From: Clostridia bacterium UC5.1-1C12 | GTDB lineage: Bacteria > Bacillota_I > Bacilli_A > Erysipelotrichales > Erysipelotrichaceae | Assembly (NCBI GenBank): GCA_001305055.1 | Contig: BBZX01000003.1 | Span: forward strand, 255,567 to 319,566 | Length of the DNA stretch: 64,000 bases | Direction: 5' to 3' | In this document: piece after piece, positions 9,820-21,606 of the stretch | How the letters are laid out: each line of letters opens with the position of its first letter | How positions within the stretch are numbered: position 1 is the first letter of the stretch | Translations under genes and position numbers: made by a program | The notes under the pieces: generated by a model | Databases searched by the model: none | What the model was told of the DNA's origin: nothing | What the model saw: only the letters and a program-made list of their open reading frames with translations

Positions 9820-11139
9820 ATGACATCCGAAAAAACATCTTTTATGGAAAAATTTCAAGCGTTCATGGAAAAATACTTAGTTCCGGTCGGTATGAAAATT
9901 TCCGAACAGCGTCACTTGTCAGCAATACGGGATGGTATGACAGTGCTGATTCCATTAACCATTGTTGGTGGTTTTGCTTGCCTATTAGCTGTACCGCCGG
10001 TACCGGCGGGAATGGAAGCTACAAATATTTTCTATTCCTTCTTATTGGCTTGGCAGAGCTGGGCTGCTGCAAATTCAGCAATTTTGATGATTCCTTATCA
10101 ATTAACGATCGGGGTTATCTCAATCTACGTTGTCTGCGGTGTTGCTTATCGCTTCGCTAAAAATTACGGCATGGATGGTATCAACAACATGTTGTCCGCA
10201 CTGCTTGTTTATCTATGTGTCAGCGGTGCTGTTGATTTGTCGACGGGTACGATCGTGATGGCTCGCTTAGGGGCAGGTTATATGTTTGGGGCGATGGTTA
10301 TAGCATTATTAGTTGTTGAAATCAATCACTTCTTCATAGCTAAAAAAATTGCGATCAAAATGCCTGCAAGTGTGCCGCCAAACGTAGCCGCGCCCTTTAA
10401 CGTATTATTATCATTAGTATTTAACGTTGTGTTCTTCACTGTATTGAATGCAGTTGTTACAAGCATGACCGGTGCCGGCTTAAATGACTTGGTATATACA
10501 TTGTTCCAGCCGTTGATGAAAGCTACCGGCAGTCTGCCATCAATCTTATTGATTAACTTCTTAATGACTACTTTCTGGTTTTTCGGTATCCACGGAGGCA
10601 ACATGGTTTCAGTTGTAGTCAGTCCATTAACTACGGCAGGCTTAGCAGCCAATATGGAAGCCTATCTGGCAAACAAACCGATGGAATATATCTTTGCCGG
10701 TGCAGTAAACAGTGTTTTCGGTAACTGGATCACTTATACGGCAATGTTAGTGATTATCTTCTTCTTTGCTAAGAGTCACCAAGCCCGTTCAGTTGCAAAG
10801 GTTGCCATCGTGCCTAGCTGCTTCAATATCAATGAACCTTCAATTTTCGGTTTGCCAACGGTATTAAACGTTTATACTTATGTACCTTTGCTGATCTGCA
10901 GCTTGATCAATTTCTCATCCTATTATTTATTAGCAAGTGCCGGTATTTTAGGTAAATTCTATATCACCTTACCGTTTACCGTGCCTGGCCCATTAGCCGC
11001 CTTCTTAGCAACAATGGACTGGAAAACGATGGTCTTATGGTTTGTATTATTTGTAGTAGATATGTGCGTATTATATCCATTTATTACAACCTATGATAAA
11101 CAACTTCAAAAAAACGAAGCTGCTGAAGGAAATAACTAA
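9820..11139 (+). CDS. PTS lactose/cellobiose-family IIC component
   Basis: About 439 aa membrane permease subunit of a lactose/cellobiose-type phosphotransferase system, taking up an oligosaccharide while it is phosphorylated. About ten hydrophobic segments; family motifs include IPLTIVGGFACLLAVPP near residue 45, FFGIHGGNMVSVV near 250 and NINEPSIFGLPTVLN near 340. ATG 9820 follows GAGGAAGGGG; a longer ATG start (9799) lies upstream of that site and is rejected. It heads an operon with separate IIB and IIA proteins, a GH1 hydrolase and a ChbG-type deacetylase, so an N-acetylated beta-glycoside such as chitobiose is a plausible substrate (inference). Confidence 0.92.
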   Translation: MTSEKTSFMEKFQAFMEKYLVPVGMKISEQRHLSAIRDGMTVLIPLTIVGGFACLLAVPPVPAGMEATNIFYSFLLAWQSWAAANSAILMIPYQLTIGVISIYVVCGVAYRFAKNYGMDGINNMLSALLVYLCVSGAVDLSTGTIVMARLGAGYMFGAMVIALLVVEINHFFIAKKIAIKMPASVPPNVAAPFNVLLSLVFNVVFFTVLNAVVTSMTGAGLNDLVYTLFQPLMKATGSLPSILLINFLMTTFWFFGIHGGNMVSVVVSPLTTAGLAANMEAYLANKPMEYIFAGAVNSVFGNWITYTAMLVIIFFFAKSHQARSVAKVAIVPSCFNINEPSIFGLPTVLNVYTYVPLLICSLINFSSYYLLASAGILGKFYITLPFTVPGPLAAFLATMDWKTMVLWFVLFVVDMCVLYPFITTYDKQLQKNEAAEGNN

Positions 11140-11157
11140 AAAAATTAGTGAAGAATT

Positions 11158-11184
11158 AGTGGAGGCGTTTGTCTCCACTCTTGT
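11158..11184 (+). terminator. Intercistronic hairpin between IIC and IIB
   Basis: AGTGGAG at 11158-11164 pairs with CTCCACT at 11173-11179 around 8 bases, followed only by CTTGT. The tail is weak, so it is more likely a processing or attenuating hairpin than a full terminator. Confidence 0.45.
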
Positions 11185-11215
11185 ATAATAGTTGAAACAA
11201 AAGGAGAAAAAGAAA

Positions 11216-11516
11216 ATGAAAAAATCGTATTATTATGTGCAGCAGGTATGAGTACAAGCTTGTTAGTTACCAAGATGCAGAAAGCAGCTGATGATGAAGG
11301 AGTGGCATGTGATATCAATGCATATCCGGTTGCTCAGGCAAAAGAAGTAGGGGCGGATGCAGATATTGTGTTATTGGGACCGCAGGTGCGTTTTAATCTT
11401 GCTAAGATCAAGGAGCAATGTCCGAATTGTCCGGTTGAAGCCATCGATATGGCGGCCTATGGCATGATGGACGGTGCTAAAGTCATGAAGCGTGTCAAAG
11501 AAGTACTGGGTATTTA

Positions 11517-11517
<1 letters not shown>
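11216..11517 (+). CDS. PTS lactose/cellobiose-family IIB component, frameshifted
   Basis: About 100 aa cytoplasmic phosphocarrier. The true start is ATG 11216 behind AAAGGAGAAAAAG; one A is missing in the A run right after it, and restoring it gives MKKIVLLCAAGMSTSLLV with the phosphorylated Cys at about residue 8. The rest (PVAQAKEVGADADIVLLGPQ) is typical of the family. The stop overlaps the IIA start by one base (TAATG). Confidence 0.88.
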
Positions 11518-13942
<2,425 letters not shown>

Positions 13943-13955
13943 AAGGGAGAGAATT

Positions 13956-14870
13956 ATGGAAGCAGGTTTAACAATTTTTTATCAGATCATCAAAATGTTT
14001 ATCATGATGATGGTGGGATATGGTCTGTATAAGAAGGGCATGGTCAATGATGATACAACTGCGAAACTATCAAATATTTTATTGATGGTCGCTACGCCAT
14101 GCACCATAATTTCATCCTTTAATCAAGCATATTCCTATGAATTACTGTTGGGACTTGGTACCTGTTTTGCTTTAAGCTTTCTTGTTTATTCTGGTAATAT
14201 TCTGATTGCCCGTATCCTGTATCGTAAAGAAAGTGAGAATGTGGAACGTTTCTGTGTCGTATTCTCAAATGCGGGATTTATCGGCATCCCTTTAGTAACC
14301 GGCTTATTTGGGACAGAAGCTGTATTCTATCTCTCACCATTTATTGTTGGATTTTATTTGTTTGTATGGACGTATGGTGTAATCGAAATGTCGGGCGATA
14401 AAAGCAATGTAACATTAAAAAAGATTGTGGCTAATCCTTGTATCTGGGCGGTATTGGCAGGGATTGCGGTGTTCTTATTACCAATGAAACCATTTGCGCC
14501 GATCATGGAAGCTATTACAATGATGGGGAATATGAATACACCGATGGCAATGCTTGTATTAGGAGCTTACTTGGCAAAGGAAAACTTAATAGAAATCTTT
14601 ACTTCTATGAAAATGTATTTGGTTTCATTTTATCGTTTGATTTTAATTCCTGCGGTATATATTATGCTGTTTGCTTTTTTACCAATTGAAGTGAATATTA
14701 AAACAATCATTCTGATTGGAGCGGCAGCACCTGTTGGAGCTTTAGCGCCTGTGTTTGCTCAAATGTATAATAAAGATACAGGTTATGGAGCAAAAATAGT
14801 AAGTTTATCTACGATTTTATCTTTGGTAACTATGCCGGTAATGCTTATAATTACAAAAATAATTTGGTAA
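13956..14870 (+). CDS. AEC-family (auxin efflux carrier-like) transporter
   Basis: 304 aa membrane protein with about ten hydrophobic segments in two halves, as in the AEC family. Early motif GYGLYKKGMVNDDTTAKLS, central FSNAGFIGIPLVTGLFG (about 109-125) and C-terminal AAAPVGALAPVFAQMY. Members export or import organic anions. It is last in the sugar operon, 13 bases after the deacetylase and before a terminator, so it could export acetate or another product; that is inference. Confidence 0.85.
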   Translation: MEAGLTIFYQIIKMFIMMMVGYGLYKKGMVNDDTTAKLSNILLMVATPCTIISSFNQAYSYELLLGLGTCFALSFLVYSGNILIARILYRKESENVERFCVVFSNAGFIGIPLVTGLFGTEAVFYLSPFIVGFYLFVWTYGVIEMSGDKSNVTLKKIVANPCIWAVLAGIAVFLLPMKPFAPIMEAITMMGNMNTPMAMLVLGAYLAKENLIEIFTSMKMYLVSFYRLILIPAVYIMLFAFLPIEVNIKTIILIGAAAPVGALAPVFAQMYNKDTGYGAKIVSLSTILSLVTMPVMLIITKIIW

Positions 14871-14871
14871 A

Positions 14872-14905
14872 AAAACCTGTTTGATATAAAACAAGCAGGT
14901 TTTTC
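14872..14905 (+). terminator. Terminator of the sugar operon
   Basis: AACCTG-TTTG and CAAG-CAGGTT pair around a short AT loop, followed by a T run, directly after the AEC transporter stop. Confidence 0.85.
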
Positions 14906-15135
14906 TTATGCAAAATTATACTCATATTTCAGCTGATTCGATCAGAGAAAAAGGAAACAAGGAAGCTGAATCATAAAATAATGAATGGTGCAAATGGAGT
15001 TGTAGCAGAATAAAAGAGATTTTTTCATGATACGAAGGACATGAAGACTTACTATCTGATATGATCATCTGCTTCTTAGCGTATTTTCCTCCATTTAAGA
15101 ACATGATTCAAAACAAAGGAAAAATGCAATAAAGT

Positions 15136-15930
15136 TTATTCTAAAATCATGCGGTCAGAAAATTCATTTTCAGTCTTACTGCTGTATAGACTGATTAATT
15201 TCTCTACTGTCATATTTTTTCTTTCTTCACCTTCTAAGATGAAAGCAATCTGTCCGTCATTCATGACCAGCGTCTTATTGCCGAATTCAAGAGCATTGGA
15301 GATATTGTGGGTAATCATCAATGTTGTAATGTTATGCTTGGCAATGATATCATTTGTAATTGTCATTACTTTTTCACTGGTTTTCGGATCTAGGGCTGCC
15401 GTATGCTCATCAAGCAGCAGCAGCTTTGGCGTGACAATCGTTGCCATCAGCAAGGTCAATGCCTGACGCTGACCGCCTGAGAGCAAGCCGACTTCAGTTT
15501 TCATCCGATCTTCTAAGCCGAGGTTCAATGCCTTTAATGTCGCATAGAAAAATTCTCGTTCTTTCTTTCGGATACCCAATGACAGCGGTCCATGACCACT
15601 GGCACGGCAGTAGGCAAGACCGAGGTTTTCCTCAATCGTCATATTGGGAGCCGTACCTTTCATGGGATCCTGAAAGAGATGACCGATCACATTCGCCCGC
15701 TTATGTTCTTTGGTGAAGGTCATATCCTGACCATCGATAAAAATGCTTCCTTCATCAGGCTCATATGTTCCGGCAATTACATTCAGCAGCGTCGATTTAC
15801 CGGCGCCGTTGCTGCCGATTACTGTCACAAAATCACCGTCATCAAGATGCAGATTCAGCTGTGATAAAGCCTTGCGTTCATTGACGGTATGAGCATTAAA
15901 GGTAATACTGATATCTTTTAAATCAAGCAT
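15136..15930 (-). CDS. ABC transporter ATP-binding protein (TrpXYZ-like)
   Basis: 264 aa ATPase. ATG 15930 gives MLDLKDISITFNAH; the frame upstream of it belongs to the overlapping permease. Walker A GSNGAGKST (about 41-49), signature LSGGQRQALTLLMAT (about 145) and Walker B LLLDEHTAALDP; note DEH instead of the usual DEP, which is normal in this subfamily. Overlaps the permease end by 8 bases. Third gene of a transporter behind a T-box leader, so it probably powers tryptophan uptake. Confidence 0.88.
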   Translation of the reverse strand: MLDLKDISITFNAHTVNERKALSQLNLHLDDGDFVTVIGSNGAGKSTLLNVIAGTYEPDEGSIFIDGQDMTFTKEHKRANVIGHLFQDPMKGTAPNMTIEENLGLAYCRASGHGPLSLGIRKKEREFFYATLKALNLGLEDRMKTEVGLLSGGQRQALTLLMATIVTPKLLLLDEHTAALDPKTSEKVMTITNDIIAKHNITTLMITHNISNALEFGNKTLVMNDGQIAFILEGEERKNMTVEKLISLYSSKTENEFSDRMILE

Positions 15931-16818
15931 GATTGCGGCCTCCTTTGCGGCGTCTGAGCGCGATGGCTGACTGGATAGAAGGGATTGATATGGCAGCCGT
16001 AACAAGAATGGCAGAGAGCAGCTTTAAATCACTGGCTTCAATGCCGAACTGCAGGGCAATCGTTAAAATATAACGATAAATAATTGCTCCTGCAGCTACG
16101 CTGATCAGACGCACAAGCAGAGGTTTTCGGTTAATCAGACTCTCGCCGATAATTATTGAGGCAAGCCCGATTACCATCATGCCGATGCCGCTTGATAGAT
16201 CCGCAAAGCTCTGGTGCTGAGCAAAGACGGCGCCGGATAAGGCAACAAGGGCATTCGCTAAAGCTAATCCAAGAATTTTCATTCGGTCAGTATTGATTGA
16301 AGACGCGCGTACCATGACTTCATTATCACCGGTAGCCCGCAAAGCAAGCCCGCTTTGGGTTTTGAGAAACAGCAGCATGAAGACGATGAGTAATACGACC
16401 AGCAGAAAGAGCACGATCGTTTTCGCATAGGCAGCGCCAAATAGCTGATTAAATGGAGTGAAAATAGAATCAAAGCCAAACAGTGAAATCGTTGGCCGTT
16501 TATCCATGATCCGCAGATTAATGGAATACAGTCCGGTCATTGTTAAAATACCGGATAAAATGGATTGCACTTTTAATTTAGTCTGCAGGATACCGGTTAC
16601 AGCACCTGCCAAACCACCGCAGCCAAGCGCGGCTGCCAAGCCTAAAAAGGGATGGCCGGCCAGCGTCAGCATGGCAGAAACGGCAGCTCCAAGGGTAAAG
16701 GAGCCATCGACTGTCAGATCGGGGATATTCAAAATTTAAAGGAGATGAATAAACCGAGGGATAGGATCGTAAAGATACACCCCAGTTCAAAACCGCCTTG
16801 AATGATAAATAAATTCAT
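15923..16818 (-). CDS. ABC transporter permease (TrpY-like), frameshifted
   Basis: About 298 aa branched-chain-type permease (the BPD_transp_2 family with unknown-substrate transporters). ATG 16818 opens MNLFIIQGGFELG; one A is missing near 16735 (FISFKILNIPDLTVDGS after repair). PDLTVDGSFTLGAAV is diagnostic of this family, and ALRATGDNEVMVRASSI lies mid-protein. Nine or so hydrophobic segments. Lies between the lipoprotein and ATPase genes of the same unit. Confidence 0.85.
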
Positions 16819-16841
16819 GTTCTCACTCCTGTTGTTCTCGT

Positions 16842-17843
16842 TTATTCAAAAATTACTGTCGTATCGCTGTTTTTTAATGCGTCAGGAATTGTAATACCTA
16901 AAGCATCAGCTGTTGTCTGATTGAAATAAGTATAAAGATTTGTATCGAATACTTTAACCGGAATCTCTGAAATATCACTGCCTTCAATTACCTTGGCAAT
17001 CATTCTTGCTGTTTCTTTGCCTAAATCTTCATAATTGATACCGATGCTTGCAAAGCCGCCATCCTGTACCATACTGTCAGCGCCGACATATACCGGACAT
17101 TGTACTTGCTGAGCTGCCATATTCAAAGCGTCAATGCTGCTGGCAATCGTATTGTCATTAGGGGCAAAGATAGCGTCTACCTTACTGGCCAGCACTTGTG
17201 CCGTTTGCTGAATCTCAGCGGCTGTGGAAATCGTGGCTTCAACCAGTGTCAGATCATTTTCTTCACAATAGACTTTTACTTTATCGAGATTAGATACGGA
17301 ATTCGCTTCACCGGCATTATAGATATAGCCTAAGGTTTTTAATTCAGGATCGATGGTTCTTGCCAGATCAAGAATCTGAGCAACCTGAATCTCATCACTG
17401 GTACCGGTAATATTCTTATCCGGTTTATTTGGATCAGTAATCAAACCGGCACCTACCGGATCGGATACGGCTGAGAAGATCACCGGTATATTTTCAGCAT
17501 ACGGGGCCGCTGCCGCCGCGGTTGGTGTGGCAATCGCCACGATGAGATCCTTATTATCACCGGCAAAAGTCTGCATGATTGAATTCAGTGTTGATTGTTC
17601 ACCCTGAGCATTCTTGGCATCTACCTGAATGTTTTCACCATCCTTATAGCCTAAGACGGCAAGCTCAGCAAGCATACTTTCACGAATCGTATTCAAAGAC
17701 GTATGTTCTACGATCTGTGCCAAACCAATCTTATAAACATGATCCGCAGCTGACGGATTTTCCGTTGGCGCCGTTTCATTTGCACAGCCAGCCAGCATGC
17801 AGGTCATTAAGCCTGCCAATAAGTAAGTCGATATTTTTCTCAT
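16842..17843 (-). CDS. ABC transporter substrate-binding lipoprotein (TrpX-like)
   Basis: About 333 aa extracellular binding protein anchored by lipid: MRKISTYLLAGLMTCMLAGC, with lipobox LAGC at about residues 17-20. Belongs to the ABC_sub_bind family (PF04392 type): FSAVSDPVGAGLI and FAPNDNTIASSID are typical. ATG 17843 is preceded by GAGAGGAAATTG. The T-box leader 65 bases upstream points to control by uncharged tRNA, probably Trp, so tryptophan or a precursor is the expected ligand; the protein itself does not prove it. Confidence 0.88.
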   Translation of the reverse strand: MRKISTYLLAGLMTCMLAGCANETAPTENPSAADHVYKIGLAQIVEHTSLNTIRESMLAELAVLGYKDGENIQVDAKNAQGEQSTLNSIMQTFAGDNKDLIVAIATPTAAAAAPYAENIPVIFSAVSDPVGAGLITDPNKPDKNITGTSDEIQVAQILDLARTIDPELKTLGYIYNAGEANSVSNLDKVKVYCEENDLTLVEATISTAAEIQQTAQVLASKVDAIFAPNDNTIASSIDALNMAAQQVQCPVYVGADSMVQDGGFASIGINYEDLGKETARMIAKVIEGSDISEIPVKVFDTNLYTYFNQTTADALGITIPDALKNSDTTVIFE

Positions 17844-17907
17844 TTTCAATTTCCTCTCTTTCATGAAATGAATCGCTACTTATGTTTGTATTGAGAAGGG
17901 AACTAAT

Positions 17908-18182
17908 AAAAAAAGCACCCGTCCTGAAAGAATCTCTTTCATAAGGACAAGTGCGTTGAAATCGCTCCTGCGGTACCACCTTAATTGATGTATAACATCC
18001 ACTCTTCAAAATGCAAACACATTTCTGTTCGATAACGGGAACTTCCGTACGCAGATACTTGGACTTTCATCCTTTCACCTGTCCCTCGAGGTCCATTTAC
18101 AAGACCGCATTTCTGTCAGGCTTCCACCAATGCCTAACTCTCTATCAGCGCGTATCAGGTTTTATCTCCCTGTCTTAGGTTT
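17908..18182 (-). promoter_or_regulatory. T-box leader, probable Trp specifier
   Basis: On the minus strand the conserved T-box core AAGGTGGTACCGCAGGAGCG lies at 17982-17963, followed by a terminator hairpin (17953-17915, arms GCACTTGTCCT and AGGACGGGTGC) and a T run. Upstream is the stem I region with AGAGAG near the 5' end. In the expected specifier position the leader reads AAATGGACC (TGG at 18095-18093), i.e. a Trp codon followed by the conserved A. The leader precedes the lipoprotein-permease-ATPase genes, so uncharged tRNA-Trp would turn them on. Confidence 0.88.
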
Positions 18183-18188
18183 GTATAT

Positions 18189-18217
18189 AGAATACTCCTG
18201 ATGAAAGAGTTTGTCAA
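18189..18217 (-). promoter_or_regulatory. Promoter of the T-box-controlled transporter
   Basis: Minus strand: TTGACA (18217-18212), 17-base spacer, TATTCT (18194-18189), placing the transcript start just upstream of the T-box leader. Confidence 0.75.
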
Positions 18218-18378
18218 TATGAAAATGAAAATTTACAATACATATTCACTATCTTTCATTGCTTACATCTTTTGAATTATAATAAAATTGTAAATTTAAT
18301 TCGGAAAAGCAATTTCTATATTTCTTAATTTCTTATATCTGTTAAAATAATATATATAGTCTTAAAGGGGCACATCAT

Positions 18379-19554
18379 ATGGATATAGAGCAAAGTAAAA
18401 TAAAAAAACATAAGAGCCGGGTTGATTGGCAGGTTTCGGTTTTAACTGCGGCCATTGTGATCGTTTCCTGTTCTCTGATCTTTTTTATCAATTATCAGCT
18501 TTCTTATAATAATATGATCGATGAACTTCAAAGCCGGGCTTCCACAATCAGAGATACCCTTGAAGATGAGATGATCCGTGAAATGTTCACAGAATTGAAT
18601 GTGCGTGAGGATGATCAAAGTGAGCTGTATCAGATTGCCAAGGATAAAATGGAAGATATCCGCAAAGTAACCAGTGTGCGTTATCTATATACGGCAAAGA
18701 AAACAACAGACGGTGATTTTATTTATTTAGTTGACGGATTGCCGAGTGATAATGATGATTTCCGTTATATTGGTGATTTGATTGAACCGGAATGTATTCC
18801 GGATCTGCAGCGGGCGCTGAATGGCGAGACTGTTTTACCAAATGAAATCAATCATACGACATGGGGAAATGTATTTATATCGTATTTTCCGATTGTCGAG
18901 GATGATGAGATTGTGGGTGCTTTAGGGATTGAATTTGATGCTAACCGACAGTATGCCACCTTCCGCACAATGCGGATCGTAACTCCCTTGGTAATTCTGG
19001 CTGCTTGTTTTGTCGCTGCATTTATCGCAATCAAACTATTTAAGCGAATCTCCAATCCGACGTATCAGGATCTGGCAAACACCGACTTTTTAACTGGCTT
19101 AAAGAACCGCAATGCCTTAGAGGTAGATCTGAGCAACTTTGAGTTTGCCGGTGAATATCCATTCTCGGTACTGATGCTGGATCTTGACGGTTTAAAACAG
19201 GTAAATGACAACTATGGTCACTCTGCCGGTGATCAGTATATTAAACGCTGCTGTGATATTATCAGAAGCTGTATCCCTGATGACAGTGCTGTTTATCGCA
19301 TGGGCGGTGATGAGTTTATCGTAATTCTTAAAAACTATACGCCGGCTTATCTAAAGGATATGGTTCATACCATGGTTCACAAAGTCAAAGAGGAAAATGG
19401 AAAACAGGCATATCTTTTCAGTATTTCAATCGGTTATGCCGTCTATGATACGACTGTGGATAAGAATATTTTAGATACGATTAAGCGGGCTGATTCAGCA
19501 ATGTATGAATATAAGAAAAAGCATAAAATAAGTTACAGTGATAAGGATGTCTGA
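18379..19554 (+). CDS. Membrane diguanylate cyclase (GGDEF)
   Basis: 391 aa. A first membrane segment (about 17-40), an extracellular sensor region of about 150 residues (contains FISYFPIVEDDEIVGALGI, Cache-like) and a second membrane segment (about 196-218) precede the cyclase domain: DFLTGLKNRNAL, DLDGLKQVNDNYGH and RMGGDEFIVIL (about 306-316). The GGDEF core is intact, so it should make c-di-GMP from GTP. The RxxD inhibitory site is not present before GGDEF (IPDD there), which suggests no product inhibition. Monocistronic, terminator overlaps its stop. Confidence 0.9.
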   Translation: MDIEQSKIKKHKSRVDWQVSVLTAAIVIVSCSLIFFINYQLSYNNMIDELQSRASTIRDTLEDEMIREMFTELNVREDDQSELYQIAKDKMEDIRKVTSVRYLYTAKKTTDGDFIYLVDGLPSDNDDFRYIGDLIEPECIPDLQRALNGETVLPNEINHTTWGNVFISYFPIVEDDEIVGALGIEFDANRQYATFRTMRIVTPLVILAACFVAAFIAIKLFKRISNPTYQDLANTDFLTGLKNRNALEVDLSNFEFAGEYPFSVLMLDLDGLKQVNDNYGHSAGDQYIKRCCDIIRSCIPDDSAVYRMGGDEFIVILKNYTPAYLKDMVHTMVHKVKEENGKQAYLFSISIGYAVYDTTVDKNILDTIKRADSAMYEYKKKHKISYSDKDV

Positions 19555-19568
19555 TCCTTATCTTTTTT
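19540..19568 (+). terminator. Terminator overlapping the GGDEF gene stop
   Basis: GATAAGGAT and ATCCTTATC pair around 5 bases, followed by a T run. Confidence 0.85.
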
Positions 19569-19572
19569 ATGA

Positions 19573-19611
19573 TTGACACTATATACTATGCAATGTATAA
19601 TATACTGCATA
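19573..19611 (+). promoter_or_regulatory. Promoter with candidate PadR operator
   Basis: TTGACA (19573-19578), 17-base spacer, TATAAT (19596-19601): a consensus promoter. An inverted repeat TATGCA (19587-19592) / TGCATA (19606-19611) brackets the -10 box, a fitting place for autoregulation by the PadR protein that follows. Confidence 0.7.
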
Positions 19612-19624
19612 AGGGGGTATTTAG

Positions 19625-19942
19625 ATGGACATACAATTAAAAAAAGGCTTGATTGAGATTTGTGTGCTTGCCTCTTTAAAGAAGAATGATTCCTATGGGT
19701 ATCAAATCATTAAAGATTTATCTGTGTGTGTTGCCATTTCTGAATCGACTTTGTATCCGATTCTCAGACGGCTTGAGAGCAGTGAATGTCTGAAGGTTTA
19801 TACTATGGAGCATAATGGCAGATTAAGAAAGTATTATCATCTGACGGTAAAGGGAAGAGAACGCATCGATGAATTTCTTGAAGACTGGGATCAGATTATG
19901 AATATTTATGAGTATATCAAAGGAGGAAATGAAAATGAATAA
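19625..19942 (+). CDS. PadR-family transcriptional regulator
   Basis: 105 aa winged helix protein: SYGYQIIKDLS, then ISESTLYPILRRLE (recognition helix, about 40-53) and GRLRKYYHLTVKGRER (wing, about 65-80). Start ATG 19625 follows AAGGGGG. Overlaps the DUF1700 gene by 8 bases. PadR with DUF1700 and DUF4097 partners is a common Firmicutes cassette for membrane stress. Confidence 0.92.
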   Translation: MDIQLKKGLIEICVLASLKKNDSYGYQIIKDLSVCVAISESTLYPILRRLESSECLKVYTMEHNGRLRKYYHLTVKGRERIDEFLEDWDQIMNIYEYIKGGNENE

Positions 19943-20515
19943 GCAGGAATTTATGCAGCTGCTTGAACAGCGGATCAAACTGCTTCCCTTATCGGAAAGA
20001 CATCGTCTCATTAACTTTTATAATGAAGCGCTAGAGGATCGCATTGAAGAGGGAATGAGTGAGGAGGAGGCAGTGGCAAGTTTGGACGGCTTGGATGAAT
20101 TGTCGCTGAATCTGTATGATGAAATTAAAGCGGCGCCGATTGAGAAAGGGAAGCGACCTAATATCATCCTTGTGCTGTGAAATGGTTCCTGATCGTCTTA
20201 ACATCACCGGTCTGGCTGATGATTCCCGTTATCCTTTTCATACTCTTGTTAGTGTGGGGCTTATTGCTTGTGATCTTGCTTGTTTTCGGATTGTGCTTTT
20301 TGATTATGGCTGTCTGCGGATTCTTCTTGATGCCAAGTGTATTTCATGCTAATTTCGCATCTTTTGTTGTTTTGGTTGGTACGGTGCTGTTCAGTATCGG
20401 TTTAGCACCATGGTGCTGGTTTGGCTTTAAAGCATGGACGCCAGCTTTTGTGAATTGTTGTAAAAGCATGCCTGGCTGGTGTTTGAGCCAATGGCAGAAG
20501 GCGGTGAACGCATGA
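19935..20515 (+). CDS. DUF1700 membrane protein, frameshifted
   Basis: About 193 aa. N-terminal cytoplasmic helical part (MNKQEFMQLLEQRIKLLP, EEGMSEEEAVASLDGLDEL) followed by several hydrophobic segments. One base (probably a T) is missing near 20178; the restored junction reads NIILVLLKWFLIVL. ATG 19935 overlaps the PadR stop and its own TGA overlaps the next ATG (ATGA). Belongs with PadR and the DUF4097 protein; molecular role unknown, probably a membrane partner in envelope stress sensing. Confidence 0.8.
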
Positions 20516-21558
20516 TTAAAATGATAAAGCAAATCAGTTTAATACTGATTTCAGCCGGGCTGCTGCTGATCTTGGGCGGTTTTGCTTCAGTGGATTTTGA
20601 TGTATACAAGCTAAGTACAGTGATCGATGAAGACGTTGTTTATCGGACAGAAACCATACCATTGGATGAAATCAAAAAATTGTCAGTTACTGTATCCTAC
20701 AGTGATTTAGTTATTGAAGCCTCGCCAACTGATGATTTTGTAATTACTTATCCGGAAAGTGAATCTTTACAATATAGTTTGAACGTAACAGGCAACCGAA
20801 TTGATCTTGAAAAGAAATCAGTGCTGAAGCTGATGAATTGGTTTACCCTTACGGATCGTGAGGATACCGTCGTTACGGTTCAGGTGCCGAAAGCTTTTCA
20901 AGGCGCGCTTGCCGTTCATGGCAGTCATGGTGATGCGCAAATTAAGGATTTACAGTGTTTAAGTATTTTTACGGTGGATTATAAATATGGGGATTGTTGG
21001 CTGACATCAATCGATGCCAAAAGCGTTAGTCTTCAATTCGCGCATGGCAAGTCAGATTTGGAAGACTTTCAATGCGAATCACTGAGTATCAAGGATGAGT
21101 ATACGGAAAGCGAATACGATTCGCTGAAGATTAGTGAAGATCTAAAAATAACCAGCAGCCATGGCAGTGTTATGATATCAAATTCGGAAGCTGATTTAAT
21201 GAGAAATGATTTCAATTACAGCTCCTTAACGATTAAGGATAGTACGTTTACCGAGCAGGTCAATATCATTATGGCTCATGAAGATGCCAGAATTAAAACT
21301 TCATCCATGGCTGGTCTTACCTTTGATGGCAGCTATGCCGATCTGCAGCTGCAGGATAATGATGTTCAGTCAATTTATGTGGATCTGCGCCATGGGCAGG
21401 CAGAAGGTTCATTAAAGGGCGCTGAGCATGAATATTCAATCAATGCTGCGGTGACCCATGGTGATACCAATATAAGCTCACAGGATAGAGAGGGTGCGGA
21501 ATATAAGCTTGATTTGATGCTTGATTACAGCAATGCTCAACTGTCATTCACGAAATAA
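20512..21558 (+). CDS. DUF4097 beta-repeat protein with N-terminal membrane anchor
   Basis: 348 aa from ATG 20512. A membrane segment near residues 6-25 (ISLILISAGLLLILGGFAS) is followed by repeated beta-strand units of the DUF4097 type (LSVTVSYSDLVIEAS; MISNSEADLMRNDFNYSSL), which form a right-handed helix-like surface domain as in LiaG-like proteins. Translationally coupled to the DUF1700 gene. Function in envelope stress is inferred from the cassette. Confidence 0.85.
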   Translation: MIKMIKQISLILISAGLLLILGGFASVDFDVYKLSTVIDEDVVYRTETIPLDEIKKLSVTVSYSDLVIEASPTDDFVITYPESESLQYSLNVTGNRIDLEKKSVLKLMNWFTLTDREDTVVTVQVPKAFQGALAVHGSHGDAQIKDLQCLSIFTVDYKYGDCWLTSIDAKSVSLQFAHGKSDLEDFQCESLSIKDEYTESEYDSLKISEDLKITSSHGSVMISNSEADLMRNDFNYSSLTIKDSTFTEQVNIIMAHEDARIKTSSMAGLTFDGSYADLQLQDNDVQSIYVDLRHGQAEGSLKGAEHEYSINAAVTHGDTNISSQDREGAEYKLDLMLDYSNAQLSFTK

Positions 21559-21606
21559 TTGATTCACATAAAAAACATAGTTTTCATGTATTTTATTGAT
21601 AGACTT

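Noticed and set aside
14922..15104. 60-codon minus-strand ORF in the AEC/ATPase gap
   Set aside because: No ribosome site or recognisable motif; sits in an AT-rich spacer between two terminated or divergent units.
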